From Ochotona curzoniae (lineage: Eukaryota > Chordata > Mammalia > Lagomorpha > Ochotonidae), in contig NW_024465885.1 of the NCBI RefSeq assembly GCF_017591425.1, forward strand, positions 42,837,001 to 42,901,000: a DNA stretch of 64,000 nucleotides, read 5' to 3'. The notes under the pieces are model-generated. The model was not told the origin of the DNA. It ran no database searches and saw only the letters and a program-made list of their open reading frames with translations. Position 1 is the stretch's first letter. Every line of letters begins with the position of its first letter. The translations under genes were made by a program, and so were the position numbers. This document shows, in pieces, positions 31,343 through 40,680 of the stretch.

Positions 31343-32005
31343 TGTTATGGGGTTCAGCCAGTGATAGCCAGCACCCATTGACTGGGCAAATGGAATGTGG
31401 CTGTGTCCCCTACCCTCTGTCCTGAAGGTGGGGCCTAACAGCAATGGAATGTTAATTCCATCCTCCCGCCCATTGAGAGGGGACAGTATTGTAAACCACG
31501 CCCCTAACAAGCCCCTTTAAAAGACTCCTGAAGCAGGCACTTGCTGTCTTGCTGGCCAGGTGCTTCCACAGTTCTGGCATCTCAACTCTTGGCTGACCAG
31601 GACAGGTAATCCCCTGAGCATGGTCCCTGTGTACTGCTTAGATGGGACAGTGGGTATAGTAACGTTATTTCTGATTTGTGTGCTGTCATGAGTTCCAGGA
31701 GAGGTGAGGCCTGGCAGTAGTGGAATGTGGGCAGAGAAGCCAGGGAAAGGGGAATGTCTGCAGCTTTGTAAGTGTGTCCAGGTTATTTGTTGCATGTCTC
31801 TTAGGATAACTTATTGTTGGGGAAGCTGGGACATAGGTCTTCCCATTTGTTCCTCTTGGGGTTATGTTTGGTTGGATTATGATTGGTTGGATTGCTATAT
31901 GGACTTGTGATTTGCTATTTCTAATGTGCTGTTATCACCAAGCTTGGTTAATAAAGACTAATAAACCTTAGACATGTCTGGTGTTCTCGCTTGCACCCCA
32001 TAACA
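31343..32005 (+). mobile_element. LTR copy C, complete solo LTR with 4-bp duplication
   Basis: 663 bp with perfect 10-bp inverted ends, TGTTATGGGG (31343-31352) and CCCCATAACA (31996-32005), flanked by CTCC on both sides (31339-31342 and 32006-32009). AATAAA occurs at 31950-31955 and 31960-31965. CCTTTAAAAG near 31514 could act as a TATA element. The 4-bp duplication fits class I (gammaretrovirus-like) elements. This is the best-preserved member of the A/B/C family and defines its ends. Confidence 0.92.
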
Positions 32006-32009
32006 CTCC

Positions 32010-33070
32010 TGCCATAGTGGCAGGGGAAAGGAAAGAAAAACCCAAGCCAATGGTGGAGATGGTGTCTTTTATGCATCATCTCAGGGAAGTTACTAATGGA
32101 ATTTGGTTTCAAAACAAACCTCAGAATGGTGGGAAGGGTTAACTCCTTCCAGGCTAATGACAAGCTGATCACTCAGCTTGGGAAGTTCAGCCCATTGAGC
32201 ACTGAACCTCAGAAGTGATGCTGTGTCCTAGGCAGCTTAAGAAGCAAAGTGGTGGTAGATGTGATATTTTTATATCTTGTTTTCTGTTTGGAATCAACTT
32301 CTGCCATAAACTATAGCTTGGGTAATGCGGTTGTGGTGCATATACAATGTTTTAAATGTTTGTCAAAAATCGATAGGGATTATATATATTTTCTATTTCA
32401 TTTTATGACAGTTTTGTAGCCTCTGGGGTTCCCCTGAGCCCTCCCCCCATATTGAATTCCTCCATATTGTTGCAGTAGTACAGTTCATAACCAGACCTGA
32501 TTCCTTCATTGTGGGCATGGACCATGCAGTGAGTCCAGCATCTTATTGTCCATTTGTTCAACAGTTTCATTGGGAGACAATCCTTGGTCTGAAAGTAGAG
32601 CTGACAGGATATTATCCCCTCCAATGAGATGTCACTACCCTACTTCAACAATAGGAAGAAACATGGAAATTTACAACATCTATGAAGTTAATTGACATCA
32701 TAGTGAGTGACCAGTATGTTAGAAAGTGCAAGTTCTTATCCACATCCTGTAACTACTTTATGGACATCTCAATTTTAGTTTAGATATAACTGGCTGCTAT
32801 AAATAGCTGTCTTGTCTATTTTTCATTTTTATATTTAGCAGCCTATAGTATTCAAATGTATTTTTTTACTGAACTTCATGAACTTTAGGATAGTCCAAAC
32901 AGGCTTATAACACTAACTACCCATATGTTAATGAGCAGAACAGTTTTAGGAGGGATGTGCAGAGAAATCTTCAATTCCTTAGTAAGGAGTAACTGATCTT
33001 TGTGTCCTACCTACTAAGGTATGATAGTCCAAGCTGACTTTTTCCTATCTGTTCTAAGCTTTCCTTATTG
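32010..33070. other. Unassigned AT-rich stretch
   Basis: Between LTR C and LTR D. No family recognised. Frames are short. Confidence 0.5.
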
Positions 33071-33452
33071 GTATTGTTAGAGTATTGGTATAATGTTAGT
33101 ATGTTAAAATGTTAAGAATATTAGTGTTAGGTGATATTAGGCCCTTTTGGGTGAGAAGCCACTACTTCGCTAGGTCAGAAGGCGCCTGCACTGTGGGAAA
33201 GCTCCACGTTAGTGATAAATCTTGTTTCTCTGTGAACTCATCTACCATCTAACCTGGGTGCAGGAAGGCAGGGGCACAGTTCCCCGGCCACAGAGACTGG
33301 AGGAGCCATAAAGATGAGGGTGCCAGGATGGGATGAGCCGTAAACAATAAGTGTGGGAACGTAAATAATGAGTGTGAGAATGGAACAGACTGCTTGCACC
33401 TAAATTTGTTACTTTTGAGTTGACTTTGATATATGTTACAGCAAAGTTGGGG

Positions 33453-33459
33453 TATATAA
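33453..33459 (+). promoter_or_regulatory. TATA box of solo LTR D
   Basis: TATATAA in the context GGGGTATATAATCTCC, about 70 bp upstream of the LTR AATAAA. It is the clearest core-promoter-like site in the window. Whether it is active cannot be seen. Confidence 0.6.
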
Positions 33460-33539
33460 TCTCCAGCCACTTGGCTGGCCTGTGTTCCCCAAGTACGATC
33501 TGACCCCAGCGTGCTGGCACAATAAACTCTTTGCTTTTT

Positions 33540-33869
33540 TTTTTTTTAAGATTTATTTTTATTTTTTTATTGGAAAGTCAGATATACAGAGAGGAGAGAC
33601 AGAGAGGAAGATCTTCCATCTGATGATTCACTCCCCAAGTGAGCCGCAACGGCCGATACTATGCTGATCCGAAGCCAGGAGCCTCTTCTGGGTCTCCCAC
33701 GCGTGGGTGCAGGTTCCCAAAGCTTTGGGCCATCCTCGACTGCTTTCCCGGGCCACAGGCAGGGAGCTGGAAGGGAAGCGGGGCTGCTGGGATTAGAACC
33801 GGCGCCCATATGGGATCCCGGGGTGTGCAAGGCGAGGAGCTTTAACCACTAGGCCACCGCGCCGGGCCC
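33540..33869 (-). mobile_element. CSINE, antisense, nested in LTR D, 17-bp duplication
   Basis: A full-length young copy ending ...GCCACCGCGCCGGGCCC. The duplication TAAACTCTTTGCTTTTT is perfect (33523-33539 and 33870-33886). It entered immediately downstream of the LTR poly(A) signal, so AATAAA is now followed by a T-run instead of its normal downstream region. Confidence 0.96.
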
Positions 33870-33980
33870 TAAACTCTTTGCTTTTTGCATTCCAGCAAGA
33901 CTCTTTGTTGTTTTCTGGGGGTTGACTAACTCGCACTCTAATGTCCGGGCTGGGAGCTCTGGCCCGGACTCTAACAGTAT

Positions 33981-34449
33981 CTGTCTAATTTTTGGGGCAC
34001 TGGAGCGACCCTGATGGTCATTGCAAGAGAGGGTGGGGAGCCAAAGTCGTAACTAAATAAGCACCAGAGAAAGCTCCTCTCCTGATTCTCAAAAGAAGTT
34101 TATTTTTCTGTTTCTGAGGACCACTCAGGGCTCCTCCCAGCTGTTGTTCCGATGACATTAGATCCTGTGAGGAAGGATCTGGGCTTCTTCCATCCCCTGT
34201 GGGATATCCAATAGGGAATGGTTGATCTCAGAGTTCTCAGCCTACGAGGTCACGCAAATTCCCTGTGATCTCCTTGGCAGTTGGGATATAGTCCTTGGTG
34301 CCCATACTGGTAGTCCTTGGTGAAGTACTGGGAGTCTCAGGGTTAGGATACAAGCTTCCCCCTGTCCTCCTGCTCCACTATGGGGTCCCTTCCTACTTGG
34401 TGCGTATGACCTCCTGTTAAGAGACAGGATCACTCTTGGATCCAACTGT
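33981..34449. other. Unassigned, with a possible antisense LTR end
   Basis: The minus strand at about 34093-34112 reads AGAAAAATAAACTTCTTTTG, a possible poly(A) region. No ends or target duplication found. Confidence 0.3.
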
Positions 34450-34682
34450 ATGTCTTTATAGTTTTTGCTAATGTTTAATGAGGATTCAAATCTGCTGTCT
34501 GTAAGTTACCTGTTACGATCTTGATAGATTACATTTAACATTTTCCTTACTCCAAAAAGGTAGAAGATTTCTTGGCTTTCATGACCCATTGCGGAATAAC
34601 ATAGGATATTAAAAGCATATCAGACTTCAGTTCTTTCATGTAGATCATAAGCAGTCTATTTTCAGGATTGACATTATTTCAT

Positions 34683-34993
34683 CCTTTTTTTTTAAAAGAT
34701 TTATTTATTTTTATTATGGAGAGACAGAGGAAGATCTTCCTGATGATTCACTCCCCAAGTGAGCGCAACGGCCAGTGCTGTGCCGATCTGAAGCCAGGAA
34801 CCAGAAACTTCCTCCAGGTCTCCCACGCGGGTTGCAGGGTCCCAAGGCTTGGGCCATCCACCACTGCTTGCCCAGGCCACAAGCAGGGAGCTGGATGGGA
34901 AGTGGAGCTGCTGAGATTAGAACCGGTGCCCATATGGGATCCCGGCGGCATTCAAGGCAAGGATTTTAGCAGCTAAGCCACGCCGCTGGGCCC
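34683..34993 (-). mobile_element. CSINE, antisense, nested in L1, 20-bp target-site duplication
   Basis: The complemented SINE reads from a T-run through AGATCTTCCTGATGATTCAC to GCCACGCCGCTGGGCC. It is flanked by near-identical 20-mers: CAGGATTGACATTATTTCAT at 34663-34682 and CAGGATAGACATCATTTCAT at 34994-35013. The two differences between the duplications suggest moderate age. The CpG-rich body places it in the younger SINE group. Confidence 0.93.
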
Positions 34994-35035
34994 CAGGATA
35001 GACATCATTTCATTTTTTTTTAAATCTGTATTTCT

Positions 35036-35369
35036 TTTTTTTTTTAAAAGATTTATTTTTATTATTTTTTTTCATTGGAAAGGCGGATATACAGAGAGGA
35101 GAGACGGAGAGGAAGATCTTCCATCCAATGATTCACTCCCCAAGTGAGCCGCAACGGCCGATGCTATGCCGATCCAAAGCCAGGAGCCTCTTCCGGGTCT
35201 CCCACACGGGTGCAGGGTCCCAAAGCTTTGGGCCGTCCTCGACTGCTTTCCCGGGCCACAGGCAGGGAGCTGGAAGGGAAACGGGGCTGCTGGGATAGAA
35301 CCGGGGCCCATATGGGATCCCGGGCGTGCAAGGCGAGGACCTTAACCACTGCGCCACTGCGCCGGGCCC
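35036..35369 (-). mobile_element. CSINE, antisense, nested in L1, young copy
   Basis: A full-length complement running from a long T-run (35036 on) to GCGCCACTGCGCCGGGCCC at the right. It is nearly the same as the copies at 16510 and 33540. The right flank ACATCATTTCAT (35371-35382) repeats 35002-35013 upstream of a short T-rich stretch, so the target duplication probably includes a lengthened T tract. Inserted in the same L1 only about 40 bp from the previous SINE. Confidence 0.93.
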
Positions 35370-36571
35370 AACATCATTTCATCTTAAATTTTAACGCAAA
35401 CAGATGGTATCTAACTTTTTGGGATTGGCTTATTTCCTTTAGCATAATGGTTTCCAATTGAGCCCATCTGGCCACGAAGAAGTGCATTTCATTTTTTTAA
35501 TAGCTGAGTAGTATTCCACGTAGTACATGAATCATAGCTTTCTTAGCCTGTCTTCTGTAATGGGCATTTCAGTTACTTCCAAGTTTTTGCAATTATTGAT
35601 TGTGCTGCAATGAACATAGGGGTGCATGTTGGCTTCTGGTGTAACAGGTGTTGGATAAATTCCTAAAAGTGTTATTGCTGAATCATGGTATGCGTATTTT
35701 CAGTGGAGTGTTCTCCATGCTGATTTCCACAGAGGCTGTACCATCCTGCAGTCTCGCCAACAGTGGAGTAGTGTTCACTTTTCCCCACATCCTCGCCAGT
35801 TGTTGGTGTTTTTTGTATGTGAGCCATTCTTACTGACATTAGCTAGTACCTCAGTGATGTCTAAATTTGGATCTCCCTTTTTGCAGAGAGCTGAGCATTT
35901 TTCCGTATGTTTGCCATTTGGATTTGTTCCTTTGTAAAATGTCTGCTCATTTCTGCCCATCTCTTGAGTGGTTTGTTTTGTTGCTTTGGTTGTTCTGGAG
36001 ATTAGCCCCCTATCTCCTCTGTAGTGTGCAAAGATCTCCCATTCTGTGGGTTGCTTTTTTCTTTTGTTGTACAGAAGCTTCTTAGTTTGTAGTCCCATTA
36101 GTTTATTTTGGCCATAATTGCTATTGCCTCTGGAAGTCAGGGCCTACACCTAAATCTTGCAGGGTGTTTCCAACATTTTCTTTGAAAGTTTCCGGATGAA
36201 GATTTAGGTCTTTTATCCGTTTAGATTTAATCTTGGCATATGATGAAGGAAGTGGGTCTAACTTCTCATTTCTGCAGGCTATCAATAGTCCCACCAGCAT
36301 TTCTTGAAGATACCTTCCCATTTCCCTGGATTGTCATCTTTTTTTTTAATTTGGTCAAAGATGATTTGGTTGTATCTGTGGGTTCCCTTCTACTCCTTTT
36401 ATTTTACTCCGTTGATGCTCTCTTTGTGCCAGTACCAGGCTGTCTTAATAACTATTGATTTGAATGACTCTGAGACAATTTCAAAATTCACTTTATGTAT
36501 GTGAAGGTGTTTTCCATTGGTTATTGTGAATAATTTTTGTCTATTTTCTGCACAGAATATGTTTTTAACAT

Positions 36572-36888
36572 TTGTTTGAAAGACAGATTTACAAAGGAAA
36601 AAAAGGGCAGACAGGGAGAGAGGGAGAAAAAGAGATCTTCCATTTGGTGTTTCACTCCCCAAATGGGTGCAATGGCCGGAGCTGAGCCAATCCAAAGCCA
36701 GGAACCAGGGGCCTCCTCCAGGCCTCCATGAAGGTGCAGGAGAACAATACTTGAGCCATTCTCTGCTGCTTTCCCAGGCCATAGGCAGGAAGTTGGATTA
36801 GAAGTGGAGCAGATGGGACTCATACTGGTGCCCATATGGAGTGCTAGCACTGCACACAGAACTAGCATAATGTAGCATCAACCCTTGG
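36572..36888 (-). mobile_element. CSINE, antisense, older copy at the L1 junction
   Basis: The complement runs from TTTGTTTGAAAGACAGATTTAC through GATCTTCCATTTGGTGTTTC and GGCCATAGGCAGGAAGTTGG to CTAGCATAATGTAGCATCAACCC. It lacks most of the CpGs of young copies and is more diverged. It separates the antisense L1 fragment from the sense L1 that carries ORF1. Confidence 0.85.
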
Positions 36889-36964
36889 ATTATAGCTTTT
36901 TAAATTTTTATTTGTTGAACTTTACTTAGTGCAGCCAATAAAAATTTGGTATAATCTAAATTAT

Positions 36965-37585
36965 TGTTATATTCTCTTGGACAGACACAGGAAAGCAGCA
37001 GACACAACCGTGTGGTGTTGCAGTGACTGATACCCCAGTGGCATTCAGCGAGCCATGATCTAAACTCCACTGGCAGCCGGAACTCCACCAGCACCAAGGT
37101 GGGAAGGGACGTTTACCGGGAGCTCAGGAGCTCAACTCAAAGAACTGTCCAATCCTGCTGGTCTGTTTGATTTGACCAAGAGCAGAGACAGAGCAGCAGG
37201 TGCCAGACAGGCAGTGCAGGGAACAGGATCAATTTAACAGCCCAGTCCATCCCCTACAGCCAAATTGGGTGTCATTTTGTACGTGTGGGGAAAACAGTGA
37301 GCTACACATGTGCTGAGCTGGGAACAGACTCGCTGAGCTCAGTGCATTGCAGTGTCCCACAGGGAAACAATACTGACTTTGGCATTGTACAGATCAAAAT
37401 AGATCTGTGTGGCCCTCAGACCTAACAGCCAACAGGTTCTGACAAGATCAGTATCAAGGGAGTGGTACAAGTGACTGCAAAGAAAGTACCAGGTACCAAC
37501 TGCAATAAGTAAAATTGAACTGTAGATCTGTGGGTAACACAGCTTAGAAACCTATCCCAAAAAGAATCTGATAACCAGAAGCACA
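36965..37585 (+). mobile_element. L1 5' UTR-like leader upstream of ORF1
   Basis: This non-coding stretch leads directly into the L1 ORF1 start codon on the same strand, and it differs from the antisense SINE that ends near 36888. It is moderately GC-rich and stop-rich in all frames. Phrases such as AGACACAGGAAAGCAGCAGAC and a final CCTATCCCAAAAAGAATCTG precede the ATG. By position it should be the L1 5' UTR, possibly 5'-truncated. I see no monomer array and cannot define the promoter. The left boundary is uncertain; 36895-36965 is AT-rich and unassigned. Confidence 0.6.
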
Positions 37586-38590
37586 ATGACCAAGGGCAAA
37601 AGAAGCAGTGGCACAATGAATGTTACTGAAGACTCCCCTGCAAAGCAGCAAAACCCTTTGCAAACCTCAAAGTTTACTGAGGAAGACATCGAGAAAATGG
37701 GAGATAAAGAATTGAAAGTGCTTCTTATAAAGCTACTTATCAATTATGAGAAGTACATGAATCAGGTACTCGAGGAATTCAGGGAATGTATTACACAGCA
37801 AGTAACGGCAGTGAAGCAAATGAAGGCTGATGATACATCAGAAATGAAGAATAGAGTGGAGCAAATTGAAAGTACAGTGGGGAGTCTCCAAAATAGAATG
37901 AAGGAGGCAGAAGAAAGAATCTCAACATTAGAAGACAATTCCTGTCACCAGAGGGAAAAAAGAAAAAAGCTGGAAGCAGAGCTGGATCAGACCCAAAAAA
38001 GGATTCAAGAATTGAAAGACACTATTAAGAGGCCAAATATAAGAGTTATGGGAATCCCAGAAGGTGCAGAAAGAGAAGCTGGGGTTAAGGGTGTGTTCAA
38101 TGAAATACTAAGGAAAAATTTCCCTAATCTAGAGATAGAATTGGGAAACAAGATCCAGGAGGGATACAGAACTCCCCACAGGCTTGACCCAAAGCGATCT
38201 TCACCAAGACACATGATTATCAAGCTCTCTTCAACTGAACATAGGGAAAAGATCCTTAGATGTGCACGTGAAAAAAATCAACTGACATATAAAGGATTGC
38301 CAATTAAGCTCACAGGAGACTTCTCACAGGAAACTCTACAAGCAAGAAGAGAATGGAGTGACATATTTCAGATTCTAAAAGCAAAAAATTGTCGGCCCAG
38401 GATAACATACCCAGCAAAGCTTTCTTTTGTCTTTGAAAATGAAATAAAATTCTTCCACAGTAAAGAAAAGTTAAAAGAATTTGCCTCTTCCAAACCTGCC
38501 CTACAAATGATACTTCAAGATGTTCTCTTGACAGAGAAGAGGAACAGCACCTACCAAAACCAAAGGCAAATGGGAAGAACATCCCAGTAA
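37586..38590 (+). CDS. LINE-1 ORF1 protein, uninterrupted 334-codon reading frame
   Basis: This is the RNA-binding nucleic-acid chaperone of an L1 retrotransposon, which coats L1 RNA in cytoplasmic particles. Seen: a basic N-terminus (MTKGKRSS); a long heptad-rich coiled coil at about residues 45-147; an RRM-like domain opening with RPNIRVMGIPEG (about 149-160) and containing RHMIIKLSSTEHREKIL; and a C-terminal domain with ETLQARREW and RITYPAKLSF, both hallmarks of mammalian ORF1p. The length is close to the usual 330-370 residues and no stop or frameshift is seen. The ATG lies in an ACAATGACC context after about 600 bp of 5' UTR-like sequence. The next frame, 43 bp downstream, is the start of ORF2, which is soon destroyed. 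The protein-coding state therefore survives inside a dead element. It is not a host gene. Confidence 0.93.
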   Translation: MTKGKRSSGTMNVTEDSPAKQQNPLQTSKFTEEDIEKMGDKELKVLLIKLLINYEKYMNQVLEEFRECITQQVTAVKQMKADDTSEMKNRVEQIESTVGSLQNRMKEAEERISTLEDNSCHQREKRKKLEAELDQTQKRIQELKDTIKRPNIRVMGIPEGAEREAGVKGVFNEILRKNFPNLEIELGNKIQEGYRTPHRLDPKRSSPRHMIIKLSSTEHREKILRCAREKNQLTYKGLPIKLTGDFSQETLQARREWSDIFQILKAKNCRPRITYPAKLSFVFENEIKFFHSKEKLKEFASSKPALQMILQDVLLTEKRNSTYQNQRQMGRTSQ

Positions 38591-38633
38591 AATGACAACA
38601 GAAGACTAAACCAATGAACAACCCATTGCTAAA

Positions 38634-38726
38634 ATGACAGGACCAAATTACTACCCATTCATATTAACCTTGAATGTAAATGGGTTAAACTCATCAATGA
38701 AATGTTATAGATTAGCGAATTGGATT
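38634..38726 (+). pseudogene. L1 ORF2 N-terminus, interrupted after about 31 codons
   Basis: An ATG 43 bp after the ORF1 stop opens a frame that includes ILTLNVNGLNSS and a following RLANWI. These match the start of the apurinic endonuclease domain of L1 ORF2p, where the Asn of LN(I/V)NGL is an active-site residue. The frame stops being L1 at about 38727, where an antisense GC-rich element is inserted. The continuation is at about 39383-39465. No reverse transcriptase domain follows, so this element cannot retrotranspose on its own. Confidence 0.85.
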
Positions 38727-38730
38727 TTTT

Positions 38731-39368
38731 CCCGTTTTAAAAATTTTATTTTTGACAATCTTTACACAGTTAATTAGGGCACAAGGGTTTAAGGGCTATA
38801 GGAAAGTGGGAAAGACGATCATTTCCACATTTTTTCCCCAATATCTGGGGTGAAAAGGGAGGTAAAGGGAGAAGCCCCACCCAGTTTCCCTCCCATCTTA
38901 GGGCCCCAATGTTGGGCACGCTCCAAGGGTCTTGCTCAAGTGGTTTTGATAGTTCAACATTTTGAATTGCTGTCAATTTCGCCATTCCAAGCACAAAGAA
39001 ATTGCTGCAGAATCCACTGGTTGACATATCTTGTCTATCTTGGAGTCTCCATTTATCCTGTTTTTCACTGCCAACATATGGCTGGAGTGGTTTATTGATT
39101 TGTCCTCTTGTCTTTTCATGGTTGGGGATCTGAGTCTGGCAGTTTAATTGAGGTGAACCCAGACCAGGTTCTTGTGTGCTTGCAAGTACGGGGCCTGGTA
39201 CAGTCCATCCCCCAATTAGCTGGTGGTTGCGATTGCTGGGTCAGTTCTGTTTGCAGCCGTATCTTCTACTCAATGGGTGTTGCAGTCCAGCTTGATTCTG
39301 CCCAGCACACACTTGGCCCTCACATAAACCAGTGGGAGCTGCAACCTAGTTGGAGCGACCCATAATGT
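38731..39368 (-). mobile_element. GC-rich element, copy f, inserted antisense in L1 ORF2
   Basis: The left side begins with a T/A-rich stretch (CCCGTTTTAAAAATTTTATT), the complement of an A-rich 3' tail. It then runs through the family's conserved 3' part (complement of CCCTAATTAACTGTG, then TGCTCAAGTGGTTTTGATAG, and the 'GAATCCACTGG.TGACATA' block). The right end holds C/T-rich complements of the tandem units (CAGCACACACTTGGCCC, AAACCAGTGGGAGCTGCAAC). About 640 bp long and flanked by 14-bp direct copies of L1 sequence. The A-rich tail plus duplication indicates target-primed reverse transcription, probably driven by L1. Confidence 0.8.
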
Positions 39369-39465
39369 GAACTGGATTTTTTTTAAAAAAACAAAACCCA
39401 TCTATTGCCTACAGGAGACATCTCACCAACAAAGATTAGTGGGAACTGTATCATGGATTTTGATT
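39369..39465 (+). pseudogene. L1 ORF2 endonuclease fragment resuming after an insertion
   Basis: After the inserted element the L1 reading resumes with W-I...Q-N-P-S-I-A, then, after a one-base slip, L-Q-E-T. This corresponds to the IQETHL motif that carries the catalytic Glu of the L1 endonuclease. The bases GAACTGGATTTTTT at the right edge repeat GAATTGGATTTTTT at the left edge (38717-38730), consistent with a slightly mutated target-site duplication. The frame holds a stop soon after and L1 similarity fades near 39465. Confidence 0.7.
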
Positions 39466-40008
39466 TTTTTTAAGTTTAATGTCTTCAAGTAGATAATACA
39501 GTAGCATCATTTTCTTCAAGAAGGTTCTTGATTTTCCTCAGTGACACATTATTTAGCATGTTATTTAACTTCATGGCATTGTTAATTTTTTCCTGTTTTT
39601 GTGGCTTTTAAGGGGATGTATAGTAATAAAGACTCATCTAGTAGCATGTTATTTAACTTCATGGCATTGTATATTTCTCTTTTTCTTCCTGTTGCTGATT
39701 TTGTATTGTAATTTTTCATTTAAGGGAATGTGAGAATACAATGCGTTATGCATTTCTACTTCCAGACCAGAAATGGACTCTAGGTGAAACTTGATAATAG
39801 GAAGCTGGACTCTTGTCATTGTCCATGCCCTTAATGATGGACATAGACTGTTTGTTTATAAAGAACTGGAGTATAGTAATAATGTAGGGGTACTTTGGAG
39901 GGGGTGTGGGGAATCCCAGAGCCTGTGGAACTATATCATAAAATGATAATAAAGAAAGCTATGAAATAAAAATGAAATAAATCTAAGCAAATAAATTGAA
40001 AAAAAAAA
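39466..40008 (+). mobile_element. Probable L1 3' end with internal inversion
   Basis: The right half (about 39720-40008) ends with an A-rich tail after GGGAATCCCAGAGCC...ATATCATAAAATGATAATAAAG, which looks like a plus-strand L1 3' UTR with poly(A). The left half (39466-39710) resembles complemented L1 ORF2 sequence (TTTAGCATGTTATTTAACTTC), so the two halves appear to face opposite ways. That is the shape left by twin priming. A 29-bp perfect direct repeat (39554-39582 and 39642-39670) lies in the left half. The L1 assignment of the left half is inference. Confidence 0.5.
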
Positions 40009-40117
40009 GCATGAGGTCAAAGAAGCTGCAACTCCTCTTTTCCCAAGTAAGGTTGAAATATAGATGTACCAACCTGACTTTGTCCTGCCCTTCTGAGCGA
40101 GTGCTGAAAACAGGGAC

Positions 40118-40680
40118 CAGCACCGTGACACTCCATATGAGCACTGGTTCAAGTCCTGGTTGTCCCACTTGCAATCCTAGCTCCCAGCTAACACACCTGG
40201 GACAAAGCAAAGAATGGTCCAAGTTCTTGGGCCCTGCCACCACGTGGAACAGCAGGATAAGAGTTTGTCTCCTGGCTTTGGCTTGGCCAGCCACAAGCCA
40301 TTGCAGCTGTCTGGGGAGTGAAGCAAGAGCTGCCTTATCTGTCCCAGTTTAACTTTCTGTGTCATTTTGCCTTTTTTTTTTTTTTTAAGGAAGGTCTTTT
40401 GTCCAATGGTTCACTCTCCAAGCGGCCACAATGGCTGGAGCCTAGTCAATCCGGAGCCAGCAGCTTCCCGGTATCCCACACAGGTGCAGAGTCCCAAAGC
40501 TTTGGGCCATCCTTAACTGCATTCCCAGACCACAGGCAGGGAGCTGGATGGGAAGCAGGACCCGCAGGATTAGAACCGGTCCCCATATGGGATCCTGGGT
40601 GTGTTCAAAGCAAGGACCTTAACTGCTGCACTATCGCGCCCAGCCGCATTTTGCCTTTCAAGTAAATTATATATATAAAT
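40118..40680 (+). mobile_element. CSINE, sense, tail split by an antisense SINE
   Basis: Head GGGACCAGCACCGTGACACT, B-box GGTTCAAGTCCTGG, body to CTTTCTGTGTCATTTTGCC at 40372. After the inserted copy the tail resumes CATTTTGCCTTTCAAGTAAA. The splitting SINE is therefore younger. Confidence 0.85.
40375..40646 (-). mobile_element. CSINE, antisense, nested in another SINE's tail
   Basis: Complement from a T-run through GGTCTTTTGTCCAATGG and CCAAAGCTTTGGGCCATCC to GCACTATCGCGCCCAGCC. The 12-bp duplication CATTTTGCCTTT lies at 40363-40374 and 40647-40658. With the host SINE it forms an inverted pair. Confidence 0.92.

Larger units (their letters stand above)
33075..33976 (+). mobile_element. Solo LTR D with TATA box, poly(A) signal and nested SINE
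   Basis: The ends TGTTAGAGT and ...GGACTCTAACA form 9-bp inverted repeats, flanked by GTAT on both sides (33071-33074 and 33977-33980). TATATAA is at 33453-33459 and AATAAA at 33521-33526, about 68 bp apart, a normal U3-R layout. Without the nested SINE the LTR is about 555 bp. It differs in sequence from A/B/C. The 4-bp duplication and layout suggest class I; that class is inference. Confidence 0.93.
34450..36568 (-). mobile_element. 5'-truncated L1, antisense, ORF2 C-terminus to 3' end, carrying two SINEs
   Basis: On the plus strand the sequence runs as the complement of the L1 ORF2 end. It includes TGAGTAGTATTCCACG, CTGCAATGAACATAGGGGTGC, GTATTTTCAGTGGAGTGTTCTCC, CTCGCCAACAGTGGAGTAG and TTGTTTTGTTGCTTTGGTTG. 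These are the usual antisense phrases of the reverse transcriptase C-terminal and cysteine-rich region of mammalian L1. No long frame survives on the minus strand. Two SINEs (34683-34993 and 35036-35369) lie in its 3' part. The 3' boundary near 34450 is an estimate. Confidence 0.8.
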
